A DNA stretch of 64,000 bases from Macrolepiota albuminosa (taxonomy: Eukaryota > Basidiomycota > Agaricomycetes > Agaricales > Agaricaceae), in assembly GCA_027475525.1 (NCBI GenBank), contig JAMWFC010000005.1:558001-622000 (forward strand), in the 5' to 3' direction. How positions within the stretch are numbered: position 1 is the stretch's first letter; each line of letters starts with the position of its first letter. A program made the position numbers and the translations under genes. This document shows positions 23,357-33,833 of the stretch, in pieces. The notes below the pieces were generated by a model. That model made no database searches, was not told the origin of the DNA, and was given only the letters and a program-made list of their open reading frames with translations.

Positions 23357-24455
23357 GGAGCTCAATGAAGAAAATGGGGGAAGCTCCACCAGGAATACCC
23401 ACATTGACAGAGAGACAGCCACAAAATTCCTGGAAAGAAAAGCTAACTTTGAGGATTCCACCCAAAGTGGCACCCAAGTTGGACTTACCTTTTGAAAAGG
23501 TGCCAGCTTTGAATGAGAGGCAGGAGGTACCAGTGCAGGACACTGGTAGGAGTTCCATTCAGGGAACTAGGAAGGAGTTGGAGAAGATGGTTGAGAAGCT
23601 GTGGGAGGTACCAGTGCCACTAACCACCAGAGAACTTCTGGATGTGGCACCTGGTTTGAGGGAGGTCATGGTACAAAAGTTGGTACCAAAGCCTCCCAGG
23701 CCTAAGGAACCCAATATTCCTAGGACAGCTACTCAACACCTGACAGCAGTGGAGAAAGAGCCTAACAAGGTAGATGTTAATGATCTACCTATGGCCACCT
23801 ACTTCATTGCAGATGGAACACAATCTGGCTTGCCTACTGGTGCAGTAGTGCACCAGGATTGTGTTGCCACTTACTTGGAAAATATCCCAACAGGAGAAAA
23901 GCCAGTAGTGGTATATGTAGCTAGGGAGTTGCAGGTTCTGAGATCTCTCAACCCAGTTGTCAATCAAAAGGGTAGAGCAGAGGCAATTCTAGATAGTGGG
24001 TCTCAATGCAGGTTCTGAGATCTCTCAACCCAGTTGTCAATCAAAAGGGTAGAGCAGAGGCAATTCTAGATAGTGGGTCTCAAATAGTCTGTATGGCTTT
24101 AAGAGAGGCTCTCAATCTAGGATTGACCTGGGATCCAGACATTAGGCTAAGGATGGAGAGTGCCAATCAGCAAGTGAATGAATCTGTTGGTTTAGCACGT
24201 AATGTGCCATTCACTTTTGCTGAAGGGTTCACTATCTATCTACAAGTGCACATTTTTGAAAGTCCTGCTTATACTGTCTTATTGGGTCGTCCATTTGACA
24301 CCTTGACAGAGAGCAACATTCAAAACTTGCAAGATGGCAGTGCCATCATCACCATTCGAGACCCTAATACAGGTCGTCGAACTGCCCTGCCTACTATTGA
24401 AAGAGGCAAAATGCCAAAGGCAGGGGCTGCTAGGGAGAGTGAAGCAAAATTTTGA
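23353..24455 (+). CDS. C1 protease region
   Basis: The frame opens one base back from the end of gag (TTTTTGA). A Pro/Lys-rich linker is followed by the retropepsin site AILDSGSQ and, about 65 residues on, VLLGRPFD. A 77-bp artefact (23930-24083) duplicates the DSGS segment, so the apparent stop at 24016-24018 is false. The region ends at TGA 24453-24455 (AAAATTTTGAG), where the RT frame again lies one base back. Confidence 0.75.
23930..24083. repeat. 77-bp direct duplication in C1 protease (assembly artefact)
   Basis: Copies 23930-24006 and 24007-24083, duplicating the active-site segment. Confidence 0.95.
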
Positions 24456-26794
24456 GTCTCGAGGAACTGGTTACAGACCAGGGAGAGATTGCAATAAGTC
24501 TTGCTGAGACTCAGGAAGGGGAGATTGTGGTGACTGGGTATTCTATGGAACATAGTAAATTCAGTCAGGAAGAGTTGAGAGATGTGTACTTGCATGCTTT
24601 TACAGCAAGCAAGGGGTGTGAGGAGAAGGAGCAGAAGACATTGTCAGCATATTTGAATGGGCATTTAGCTCAAATACCTGACAGTCTTGAGGAACTGCTA
24701 GTACAAGAGGAAAACTTAGAGTCAAAAGCAGGTGTGGGGGAGACTGCCCAAGTATTTTCTAAGAAATACAAACCTGTGGCTAGAAAAGTTAAGCCTGTAC
24801 TAGGTACCTCACCTGAGGAGTTTAGAATTGAGAGGTGCATTACTGGAGACCCACTGGCAGACATGCCTCAGTTGGATCCCAACCCACCAGAGTTCAAACC
24901 CACAGGGAGATACACAGCTGAGTGCAAAGAAGTCATTGACCAAGCCCATGGTGATGGTTTTCTTTGGCCAGAGGAGATGAAAGCAGTACATCACCTTATG
25001 ATGCTGCAAAACCAGGCTTTTGCATGGGATGATTCTCAAAGAGGAAGGCTGAAGGAGGAATTCTTCCCTCCAGTAATCATGCCAGTAATCCCTCACACCC
25101 CTTGGGTGTTGAAGAACATTCCTATTGCACCAGGTCTTAGGGATAGAATCTGCCAAATGATAAAGCAGAAGATTGAGGCAGGGGTCTATGAACCCTCTAA
25201 CTCCTCATATCGCTCCCAATGGTTTACGGTGTTGAAGAAGGATGGTGAAAGCTTGAGGATAGTCCATAGCTTGGAGCCTTTGAATAAAGTGACCATAGCA
25301 CACTCTGGGTTGCCCCCAGCAACTGAAGAATTAGCTAGTCATTTCTCAGGCAGAGCTTGTGGAGGAATCTTTGACTTGTATGTAGGATATGATGAGAGAG
25401 TACTAGATGTATGCTCTAGGGATTATACTACATTCCAGACACCATTTGGGGCTCTGAGGTTGGTGACCTTACCAATGGGATGGACAAATTCAGTGCCTAT
25501 CTTCCATGATGATATTACATTCATCTTGAAGGATGAGATACCACATGTAACTTGGCCATACATTGATGATGTACCAGTCAGAGGGCCACCTCATAGATAT
25601 GAGTTACCAGATGGTGGTTGTGAAGTCATACCAGAGAATCCAGGCATTAGGAGATTTGTATAGGAACACCTACTCAATGTGAATAGAGTGTTACAAAGAA
25701 TCAAATATGCAGGGGGAACTTTCTCTGGAAAGAAGTCAGTAGTATGTGCAGATGAGATTGTGGTTGTTGGCCATAGATGCTCTTATGAGGGGGAACTTTC
25801 TCTGGAAAGAAGTCAGTAGTATGTGCAGATGAGATTGTGGTTGTTGGCCATAGATGCTCTTATGAGGGACAGAAGCCAGAAACCAAGAGATTTGCCATAG
25901 TAATGGGATGGGGTGACTGCAGGGATAAACATGAAGTAAAGTCATTCTTAGGGACCTGTGGTACCTTTAGATCCTTTATCAAGGACTATGCTAAGGTAGC
26001 AGCACCTATCAATAAACTTACTCAGAATAATGTACCTTTTACTTGGGGAGAAGAACAGCGCTCTGCAATGGCACAAATGAAAAAGTTGCTAGCAGAAAGT
26101 GCTCCTTTAAAACCCATTGACTATGAGTCAGGAGGTGCAGTAGTTCTGTCAGTAGATACATCCTGGATGGCAGTGGGTTTTGGAATCTTCCAAGAAGACC
26201 CAGACAATCCTAAAAAGTGCACCTGTGCCAAGTTAGGATCTATCACCCTGAATGAGAGAGAAGCTAGATTTTCTCAACCAAAAAGAGAGCTGTATGGTCT
26301 CATGAGATCTCTGCTAGCCAACAAGCATTGGCTAGTTGGTTGTAGAAAACTAGTAATAGAGACAGATGCCACCTGGAGTAGGACCCAATGCCACCATCAT
26401 GAGATGGATTGAGAATGTCCTACTCTATCACTTTACCTTAAGGCATGTGCCAGGCAAAACATTCAGTGTGGATGGATTGTCAAGGCGGCCTAAACAGCCA
26501 GAAGATGAGGAGTATCCACCAGTTGATCCTGAGTTAATGGATGAACCCAAGTCTATGAACTATGAGTATCCAGACCAGCTCAATAATGTACCTAGTTGGG
26601 AAGACTGGGAACCTTTGGAACTTGAAGAGTTTGCAGACCAAATTGATACTAGAGATGGCTATCTAAACATGGTAGCTACTGAGGTATCAGATTTTGAGCA
26701 AGAACTTTGTAAAGCCAGGTCCCAGGAGCAGGAACTCAGAGATGGAATCTTGAGTCAAACACCAGGGACAAGCATGAATCCAGTAGCAGTATTA
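24452..26794 (+). pseudogene. C1 reverse transcriptase and RNase H
   Basis: An acidic linker, then RT with KIEAGVYEPSNSSYRSQWF, the short catalytic box YIDDV (about 25559-25573) and PFGALRLVTLPMGWTNS. A TAG at 25661-25663 lies between RRFV and EHLLNVNRVLQRI. After the 77-bp artefact (25712-25865) come the RT tail KHEVKSFLGTCGTFRSFI and RNase H (VVLSVDTSWMAVGFGIFQE, REARFSQPKRELYGLMRSLL). A frame break near 26370 precedes RWIENVLLYHFTLRHVPGK. The region ends where the foldback element entered (26795-26802). Confidence 0.8.
25712..25865. repeat. 77-bp direct duplication in C1 RT (assembly artefact)
   Basis: Copies 25712-25788 and 25789-25865. Confidence 0.95.
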
Positions 26795-27074
26795 GCTATG
26801 ATCACATAGAGACATCACAACGGTACGTGTCATACGTTGTACAGGAGCCCGCTTTGTGCCGTACCATACGTGTCCAGCGGAGTCCGCTACACTGGAGCGG
26901 AGCAGTCCCCACAGTGCCATAGAATACAGAGCCACGGACGTGTCACAATGTGCTGTATGACACGGTCCAGTGGATCGATAAAAGGCGGGCACACACATGC
27001 GCACGCAGGCCCGGCGGATGCCAGCGGACACTAGCAGACATCAATGTGCGTCAGCGGCCGCCGGCGGGCATCAG

Positions 27075-27228
27075 CACACGAGTGAAAACCTCCTCCATTG
27101 GCGGACTTCATGGCATGAATAAACCCTCCTCGAGGTTCCCCATTTCCCTCGCACACGAGTGAAAACCTCCTCCATTGGCGGACTTCATGGCATGAATAAA
27201 CCCTCCTCGAGGTTCCCCATTTCCCTCC
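27075..27228. repeat. 77-bp direct duplication in the left arm (assembly artefact)
   Basis: Copies 27075-27151 and 27152-27228; the right arm has a single copy of this stretch. Confidence 0.95.
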
Positions 27229-27510
27229 CTCTCCATTCCTCCCCACAATAACTCGAGGCTGCGCATCTCCCCTTCCATCCTTTTCCCACCCCCGATGCCA
27301 GCGTACGTCCACGAAAGGGCCCTGAAAATCTACGCAGGCCTACGCAAGCCACCAGCGGACATCCACGCAGACATACGTCGACGGACTCAAACCTACGCGG
27401 GCCCTCCCAGGCCTGCGCAGGACACCAGCGGATATCCACAGAGGCCTACACAGGTCCACGGAGTCTGGTTGGACCAAGGAAAAAAGTAACTTCGTCTTGC
27501 CCGCCATATG

Positions 27511-27588
27511 CCTGTGGGGGGGAATCGAACCCCCGGCCTTGGGAAAGCCTCCAGCAACGGAACGCACATTTAACCGTTGCACCACAGG
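27511..27588 (-). tRNA. tRNA-like sequence, left arm of the foldback
   Basis: 78 bp. The ends pair as a 7-bp acceptor (CCTGTGG with CCACAGG). The D-arm box reads TGGTGCAACGG and the T-arm is GGGGG TTCGATT CCCCC, with a perfect B-box GGTTCGATTCC. The anticodon arm is not canonical: the best pairing is TTCC with GGAG around a 6-base loop. It is a tRNA-like pol III unit or tRNA pseudogene; the amino acid cannot be assigned. Confidence 0.5.
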
Positions 27589-28038
27589 TCCGTTACTAAC
27601 GGATAGATTCAAAGGTCGGATAACACAATGAACGGACACCCACCTATGTTTCCGCAGGTTCCCGTATGGATTTTTTGAGGTGGAAGGGGGGTGGCATACC
27701 TTCCAAAAGAGTTTTTGTGGCCTGAAAGGGGCGTTGGCATCAGCAGCCATCAGCTGGCATCCGTCGGAGTTCGTCGGCAGCCGTCGTGACCCACTGGCAT
27801 CCGTCGGCATCCATCATGCATCCGTCGGCATCCGCCGGATATCCGCTGGTATCCGTCGGAATCCACGGGAATCCGTCAGCAACCTCCGGCATCATCCAGC
27901 ATCAGGGCAGGAGAGAAGGAAACGGGGTGCGTGGGTGTCCGCCGCATGGGGTGGCATCTCGGAGAGCGTGGGGGGTGGCGGAAGAGGGATGGGGGTGGGG
28001 AGAAAGAGGGGGAAGGGGGAAGGGGAGGAGCGTGGGTG

Positions 28039-28138
28039 NNNNNNNNNNNNNNNNNNNNNNNNNNNNNNNNNNNNNNNNNNNNNNNNNNNNNNNNNNNNNN
28101 NNNNNNNNNNNNNNNNNNNNNNNNNNNNNNNNNNNNNN
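28039..28138. other. Assembly gap of exactly 100 N
   Basis: A placeholder of conventional size, so true length is unknown. It interrupts the inner end of the left foldback arm. Confidence 0.99.
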
Positions 28139-28662
28139 CGAGTGATGAACGGATATTTTATTAGGGCTTACAGGCCCTATTAAAATATTTGTCACTAGCA
28201 GGAGTCCAACCCGCCTCTCAATATTCCATTGTCACCATTAGACCCCATTAAGGTGGAGTAGGGGGAGTAGAACCCACTGCTGTACACAATATTGAATATC
28301 AATAAATGAATATTCCACTGAACCACTGGGACTGGTTGCACCGCTGATGTCAGCTGGCTCACATGCCGACGTCAGCTACCGTCCGCTACCGTCCGCTGGC
28401 ATGCCAGCGGACAGCGGACACTCACGCACCCTCTTCCGCCCTTCCCCCTCTTTCTCCCCAGTGCCATCCTCTCCACTCCCCACACTACCTCACACGCCAC
28501 CCCTGTCCACCACATGCACCCCACTTCTTTCTCCCCAGTGCCATCCTCTCCACTCCCCACACTACCTCACACGCCACCCCTGTCCACCACATGCACCCCA
28601 CTTCCCTCCTCCCCCCTGACCTGACGTCCGATGTCTGCTACGTCCACTGGGGTACCAGCGGA
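28139..28662. other. Central loop of the foldback element
   Basis: On the minus strand it holds two tRNA-like box pairs: TGGTTCAGTGG with GGTTCTACTCC (about 28326-28241), and TGGTGACAATGG with GGTTGGACTCC (about 28240-28203). Pyrimidine-rich sequence with a 77-bp artefact follows. No protein-coding gene is visible. Confidence 0.4.
28450..28603. repeat. 77-bp direct duplication in the foldback loop (assembly artefact)
   Basis: Copies 28450-28526 and 28527-28603. Confidence 0.95.
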
Positions 28663-29102
28663 CACCCACGCTCCTCCCCTTCCCCCTTCCCCCTCTTTCT
28701 TCCCACCCCCATCCCTCTTCCGCCACCCCCCACGCTCTCCGAGATGCCACCCCATGCGGCGGACACCTATGCACCCCGTTTCCTTCTCTCCTGCCCTGAT
28801 GCCGGACGATGCCGGACGATGCTGGGGGTTGCCGACGGATACCAGCGGATATCCGGCGGATGCCGACGGATGCACGATGGATGCCGACGGATGCCAGTGG
28901 GTCACGACGGCTGCCGACGAACTCCGACGGATGCCAGCTGATGGCTGCTGATGCCAACGCCCCTTTCAGGCCACAAAAACTCTTTTGGAAGGTATGCCAC
29001 CCCCCTTCCACCTCAAAAAATCCATACGGGAACCTGCAGAAACATAGGTGGGTGTCCGTTCATTGTGTTATCCGACCTTTGAATCTATCCATTAGTAACG
29101 GA

Positions 29103-29180
29103 CCTGTGGTGCAACGGTTAAATGTGCGTTCCGTTGCTGGAGGCTTTCCCAAGGCCGGGGGTTCGATTCCCCCCCACAGG
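29103..29180 (+). tRNA. tRNA-like sequence, right arm of the foldback
   Basis: Inverted copy of the 78-bp unit at 27511-27588 with the same acceptor, D and T arms. Both copies are preserved although the arms differ elsewhere. Confidence 0.5.
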
Positions 29181-29370
29181 CATATGGCGGGCAAGACGAA
29201 GTTACTTTTTTCCTTGGTCCAACCAGACTCCGTGGACCTGTGTAGGCCTCTGTGGATGTCCGCTGGTGTCCTGCGCAGGCCTGGGAGGGCCCGCGTAGGT
29301 TTGAGTCCATCGACGTATGTCTGCGTGGATGTCCGCTGGTGGCTTGCGTAGGCCTGCGTAGATTTTCAGG

Positions 29371-29524
29371 GCCCTTTTGTGGACGTACGCTGGCATCGGG
29401 GGTGGGAAAAGGATGGAAGGGGAGATGCGCAGCCTCGAGTTATTGCGGCCCTTTTGTGGACGTACGCTGGCATCGGGGGTGGGAAAAGGATGGAAGGGGA
29501 GATGCGCAGCCTCGAGTTATTGCG
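29371..29524. repeat. 77-bp direct duplication in the right arm (assembly artefact)
   Basis: Copies 29371-29447 and 29448-29524; the left arm has one copy. Confidence 0.95.
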
Positions 29525-29888
29525 GGGAGGAATGGAGAGGAGAGGGAAATGGGGAACCTCGAGGAGGGTTTATTCATGCCATGAAGTCCGCCAATGGAGG
29601 AGGTTTTCACTCGTGTGCTGATGCCCGCCGGCGGCCGCTGACGCACATTGATGTCTGCTAGTGTCCACTGGCATCCGCCGGGCCTGCGTGCGCATGTGTG
29701 TGCCCGCCTTTTATCGATCCACTGGACCGTGTCATACAGCACATTGTGACACGTCCGTGGCTCTGTATTCTATGGCACTGTGGGGACTGCTCCGCTCCAG
29801 TGTAGCGGACTCCGCTGGACACGTATGGTACGGCACAAAGCGGGCTCCCGTACAATGTATGACATGTACCGTTGTGATGCCCTACCCT

Positions 29889-31418
29889 GCTATGATGCCT
29901 CTGTTACCAGTAGAAGACCAAGAAGACAGAGTAGAAGACACACAAACCTACCTAGAACACAGGAAAGGTAGTGAGGGTGAGGACTGGGATAATCTGCTAC
30001 CCACTGTTCAGAGGTGGTTGCAAGACCCAGGTACAGAACCCAAAAATCTACAAGGCTGGAATCTAGAGAAGTTTGAGAAGTTTGCTAGACAATTCTTCTT
30101 TGACAAGAAGGGGAGATTGTACAAGCGCTGTCATGAGGAGAAACATAAACTAGTAGTCCAAATTGATAGACAAATGTTTATGCTTAAATCAGCCCATGAT
30201 GCCTTAGGACATAGGGGAGCCTATGCCACCAGAATGCTTATACAAGAGCACTTCTGGTGGCCTGGCATTGAAGGGGATGTGCAGTGGTATGTTGGGACTT
30301 GTCACAATTGTCAAATCAGACAAAAGACAGTAGTCAACAGGAAACCAACTGTAACTTATACTCTCTCCATCTTCCAAACAATTCACATTGATACCATGCA
30401 CATGACACCAGCCTCTAATGGCTGTAAATACATAGTACATGGCAGATGTGCCTTGTCTTCTTGGATGGAAGGTAGACCCCTGAGAAAGGAGAACCATAAG
30501 ACCATTGGTCAATGGTTGTTTGAGGATGTGATTTGCCGCTGGGGCTGCATTGCAGAAATCATCACAGACAATGCTGGACAGTTCAAACAGGTCACGGCCT
30601 GGTTGGAGAAGAAGTATGGGATCAGAGGTATTACTATCTCCCCCTACAACTCACCAGCTAATGGCAGAATTGAAAGACCTCATTGGGATATCAGACAAGC
30701 TTTGTTCAAAGCCTGTGAGGATCGCACTAAATGGTTCTGGTTCTTCTACCATGTAATGTGGAGTGACCGGATAACTATCAGGCAGAGGTTTGGATGCTCA
30801 CCATACTTCATGGTCACTGGTGCACATCCTACCCTACCCTTGGATCTAGCAGAGGCTACTTGGTTGGTAGAATTACCAGAAGGGCTGCTGACTACTGAAG
30901 AGTTGATTGGCTATAGGGCTAGAGCTCTAGCTAAACATTATCAACATGTAGAGGAGATGAGGGAGAGAGTTGGGAAGGCCAAGCTCCAATGGGCATTGAA
31001 GTTTGCAGAAGAGCACAAAAGCTCAATCAAAAACTTCAACTTTAAACCATTGGACTTGGTACTAGTCAAAAACATGACTACTGAAAGTTTATTCAGTGCT
31101 AAGATGTTGCCACAATTTCATGGGCCTATGGTTGTAATTGCCAAGACTCAAGGTGGTAATTACATCGTAGCAGAACTAGATGGGTCAGTTTGGCAGGCAC
31201 GAGTAGCCGCTTTTCGAGTTGTACCTTATAAAGCTCGCAAAAAGCTGACTTTGCCTCAAGGCATAGAAAAGTGGGTGGACATCATGCCTGCTAAGCTAAA
31301 AGCGCTAAGGGAAGAGCTACAAAAACCTACAGAGTTAATCACCAAAGACATCTCATTTGGCACAGTAAGGCTCCATGAGCCCACTGACCAGGAGTTGGGT
31401 CTGTTTCCAACTGATTAA
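29889..31418 (+). CDS. C1 integrase
   Basis: The open frame resumes at the foldback target duplication (AMMPLLPVEDQEDR) and stays open to TAA 31416. It has an H2C2 zinc finger (HDALGHRG ... CHNCQIRQ) and a DDE core: D in HIDTMHM, D in TDNAGQF and E in RIERPHW, 35 positions after the second D (D-x34-E). The C-terminal GPMVVIAKTQGGNYIVAELD segment resembles a GPY/F-type module. No chromodomain follows. The enzyme would insert C1 cDNA. An apparently identical 5' part is repeated at 63027-64000. Confidence 0.85.
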   Translation, partial: AMMPLLPVEDQEDRVEDTQTYLEHRKGSEGEDWDNLLPTVQRWLQDPGTEPKNLQGWNLEKFEKFARQFFFDKKGRLYKRCHEEKHKLVVQIDRQMFMLKSAHDALGHRGAYATRMLIQEHFWWPGIEGDVQWYVGTCHNCQIRQKTVVNRKPTVTYTLSIFQTIHIDTMHMTPASNGCKYIVHGRCALSSWMEGRPLRKENHKTIGQWLFEDVICRWGCIAEIITDNAGQFKQVTAWLEKKYGIRGITISPYNSPANGRIERPHWDIRQALFKACEDRTKWFWFFYHVMWSDRITIRQRFGCSPYFMVTGAHPTLPLDLAEATWLVELPEGLLTTEELIGYRARALAKHYQHVEEMRERVGKAKLQWALKFAEEHKSSIKNFNFKPLDLVLVKNMTTESLFSAKMLPQFHGPMVVIAKTQGGNYIVAELDGSVWQARVAAFRVVPYKARKKLTLPQGIEKWVDIMPAKLKALREELQKPTELITKDISFGTVRLHEPTDQELGLFPTD

Positions 31419-32364
31419 AAATCCAGAAAGATAAACTATATTTCTCAAAAAGAAATAGCAATAGTTCAGGTCTAATCTGGATTTAACAGTACTATGGAGA
31501 GGTGTCTTGACAGTAGGCTATCCAAAAAAAAAAGAGGACACTCCTCAAAATTAAGTCAATAACAACAACAGTAATGATGGAATGAAAGCACAAAGTGCCA
31601 ACGTTCAGGTCAAAAACTAGTGTTGAGACTTAACAAGACAAGCCACGGCAACACGCAGGTTCAAACCCAGGGGGAGCGTATTTATTCAATAAACTTTTAT
31701 GAAACTCAGGACAAATCAGGCATGTGCTTTAATGAGCTAAAGTGCGCGTTTGAAACTGAGCACAGTACAAAAGTTTGGGCTAGATAAATAAATAAGGGGT
31801 ACCAGCATACAGAAGTTCGAACCTTAAAGAAGCATTAAAACACGGATTTTATAAGTCAGTGTGAATGTTCAGAAACTAAGAAAAAAGAACCTGTACAAAG
31901 ATACCGGCGAGTGACGAGTTTGAACCCTCGCAGGGGAGCTATTAATCTGAAAAGGAATCAGATTAAGTCATTGACTTGACAAGCCAACGTTTGAGTTTGA
32001 TCCCCGGAGGAAGAATAAAGTTTTGACAAAGCATGGGCACAAAAGTGACGATGCGGAGGTTCGACTCCCCAAGAGGGAGTTAAGTCCTTACGCTTGCAAG
32101 AGTCCATAACATGACTCAGAGAGGAAAACACGTAGCGTGAAATGCCCGCATTGGGAGTTCAAACCCAGGAGGGAAAACCAATAAAATTTGACAAGAAACC
32201 AGACGATTTTGTTTTAAATTATTATTATTAAATAATAAACTCAAATTCGCAATGTTTTGAAGTCAAGGAGTTTATTGGGTACTTGGAGTTAAGGAAAGGG
32301 GGGATTACTTTAAAAAGTCTAAGCTAAGCAAACACAGAACCGGTGTTTGCAACGAGAGAGCCGC
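31419..32364 (+). other. C1 3' region with repeated tRNA T-arm-like boxes
   Basis: No coding frame. Boxes of the form GTTYRANNCC recur near 31669 (GGTTCAAACCC), 31816, 31918, 31998, 32061 (GGTTCGACTCCC) and 32158 (AGTTCAAACCC). Most sit near a G-rich string such as GGGGGAG or GAGGGAG. They look like degenerate tandem tRNA-derived modules. Confidence 0.45.
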
Positions 32365-33538
32365 TTATAATGCCACAGCATCTTTGGTTCCCTCCTGTTG
32401 GAGGTCCTGAAATTCAACGTCTGATTTGTCATTGCCCGACTGCAAGATAAGCAGATCAGCAAAAGGACAAACATCAAAATTAAGTAGGGACGTACTGGCA
32501 GCGAAACCTGAAGCACGTGCAGCAACGAGCCAGCATGGTCGACGTCAGAAGGGCCTAGGGCCTGCTCAAGACAAGCACGACGGTCGGAAATCATTCTGAA
32601 AGTTTGCAGCGCAACGTCGAGTTGATACAGCTGGTGTTGAGCAGCTAAATCGACTGTGTCATGATGCTTTTGAAGGTCTGACCAGGGAACAACCTCATTG
32701 TCCTCAGCCAACTGCACCAAGTCGAGAGCTTGATCAACTGCGGCAAGCAGGGCCAGCGCAGCGTCAGTGCCAGGAACATGATTAGCTGAGGGCAAGGAGG
32801 TCAGAAAACCAAAAACTTGGAAGTTGACAACATGAACGCACTCAAAGAAGGCGTGACTTTGAGCTTCTTTGTCTTCAGTTTTCCCTCAGGCTTGGCCTGA
32901 GGAGGGATCAGAGAAATAGTCAGCGTGTCGAGATGATGAGCAACAAGGTCAAGCTTGCGGGCTAGGACTTACATTAGCACGTTGCTTGACAGGGCAAGGG
33001 ATGGGCATACCGAGCATCTCGACATCCTTATCTTGAGCGCGATGGTGTGCCTGAAAGAAGAGTAAGAAGGGAGAAGGCAGGAAAAGAGAAAACGAGAACA
33101 GACCTCCTCGAGCGCTTTCCGGTGTTGCTCGTGACGACGTGCACTGATGATGATAATCACATCGGCAAATGAAAAGAAGGCCTTAACCTCACTAGACTCT
33201 TTGCCCGCGCCATGATCCAGCAATGGCAGAATGTCAGAAAAAGCCTCGCAGAGGATTCTCTGATCAGAGAGTCGAGGATAGTGGGTCTCGTCAGAGAAAC
33301 ACTTAAGAAAGAAGTAAGAGGGAAGAAATAAAGAAAGAGGAAAGGTACGCACCCAGCCAATACTACCCAAGAACCGAGCCCTGTCAGCAGGAGTACCCAG
33401 AAAAGCCTTGGCCGTAGTACAAAGGCCTACGGCAGCCTCCACAAACAAAGGTAGCTTCCAAACGGAAGTAATAACCTTGTTTGCGTCCTGTTTGACAGCA
33501 CGCTGAAGCATGCTGTAAAAATTGGGAGGGCCTGGCAT
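32365..33538 (-). CDS. Opposite-strand six-exon gene inside C1
   Basis: Exons on the minus strand: 33538-33353, 33301-33104, 33050-32973, 32896-32842, 32785-32508 and 32439-32365. All five introns are GT-AG (donors GTGCGT, GTCTGT, GTAAGT, GTGCGT, GTTTCG) and about 51-76 bp long. The spliced frame is open for 289 codons, from MPGPPNFYSMLQRAV to a TAA stop, ending KDAVAL. An upstream ATG at 33624 (MAPPTAPRKMV) would extend it, but one base in a C run is out of register. The content is helical with Leu/Ala-rich exon 5 (ALALLAAVDQALDLVQLAED); I recognise no domain. It lies between integrase and the 3' LTR. Sense-strand splicing would not remove these introns, so retrotransposition can preserve them. 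Confidence 0.65.
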
Positions 33539-33820
33539 GGTACGCGCAGGGGTAGCAACGGGCTTGGGGGGCGAGGACGAGCTTTGGGAGCGACCATCTT
33601 GCGAGGAGCAGTAGGAGGAGCCATGAGCCCTGTAGCAGCGCACCAGTTGTTTTTGAACAATGACGGTTGTGATCGGGGAGAAAAAGATACGAGCAGGAGG
33701 GAAAAAAAGAAAAACAATTTTTTTTGAGAAAGAAAAAGTTTTTCTAGACAAAAAGCAATGAGAAAGATCAGGAACTACAATCGAATAAGCGTGTGCGCTG
33801 ACTGAGGGCAGTCAGTAGAT

Positions 33821-33833
33821 AGTGTGGAGGAGG
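33821..33833 (+). promoter_or_regulatory. Polypurine tract of C1
   Basis: AGTGTGGAGGAGG directly before the 3' LTR TGATACG. Confidence 0.6.

Larger units (their letters stand above)
26803..29888. mobile_element. Foldback-type element with long inverted arms
   Basis: It is flanked by 8-bp direct repeats GCTATGAT (26795-26802; 29889-29896); both copies lie in the same codon phase, so exact removal rejoins the C1 pol frame. The left arm (26803 to the gap at 28038) and right arm (about 28663-29888) are near-perfect inverted copies, about 1.15 kb each after removing one artefact per arm. The outer ends are CACATAGAGACATCACAACG and, inverted, AGGGTAGGGCATCACAACGG. Motifs of the type CCAGCGGACA and ATCCGTCGGC repeat many times inside the arms. 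There is no transposase frame. The 8-bp duplication fits hAT-type mobilisation, which is inference. Confidence 0.8.

Noticed and set aside
27680..28195. Open frames spanning the first N gap
   Set aside because: Translation through N gives a false reading frame; the region is the foldback arm, with matching frames in the inverted arm.
29103..29180. tRNA-Gly(CCC) reading of the tRNA-like unit
   Set aside because: Using TTCCCAA as anticodon loop leaves an extra 13 bases before the anticodon stem and no variable loop.
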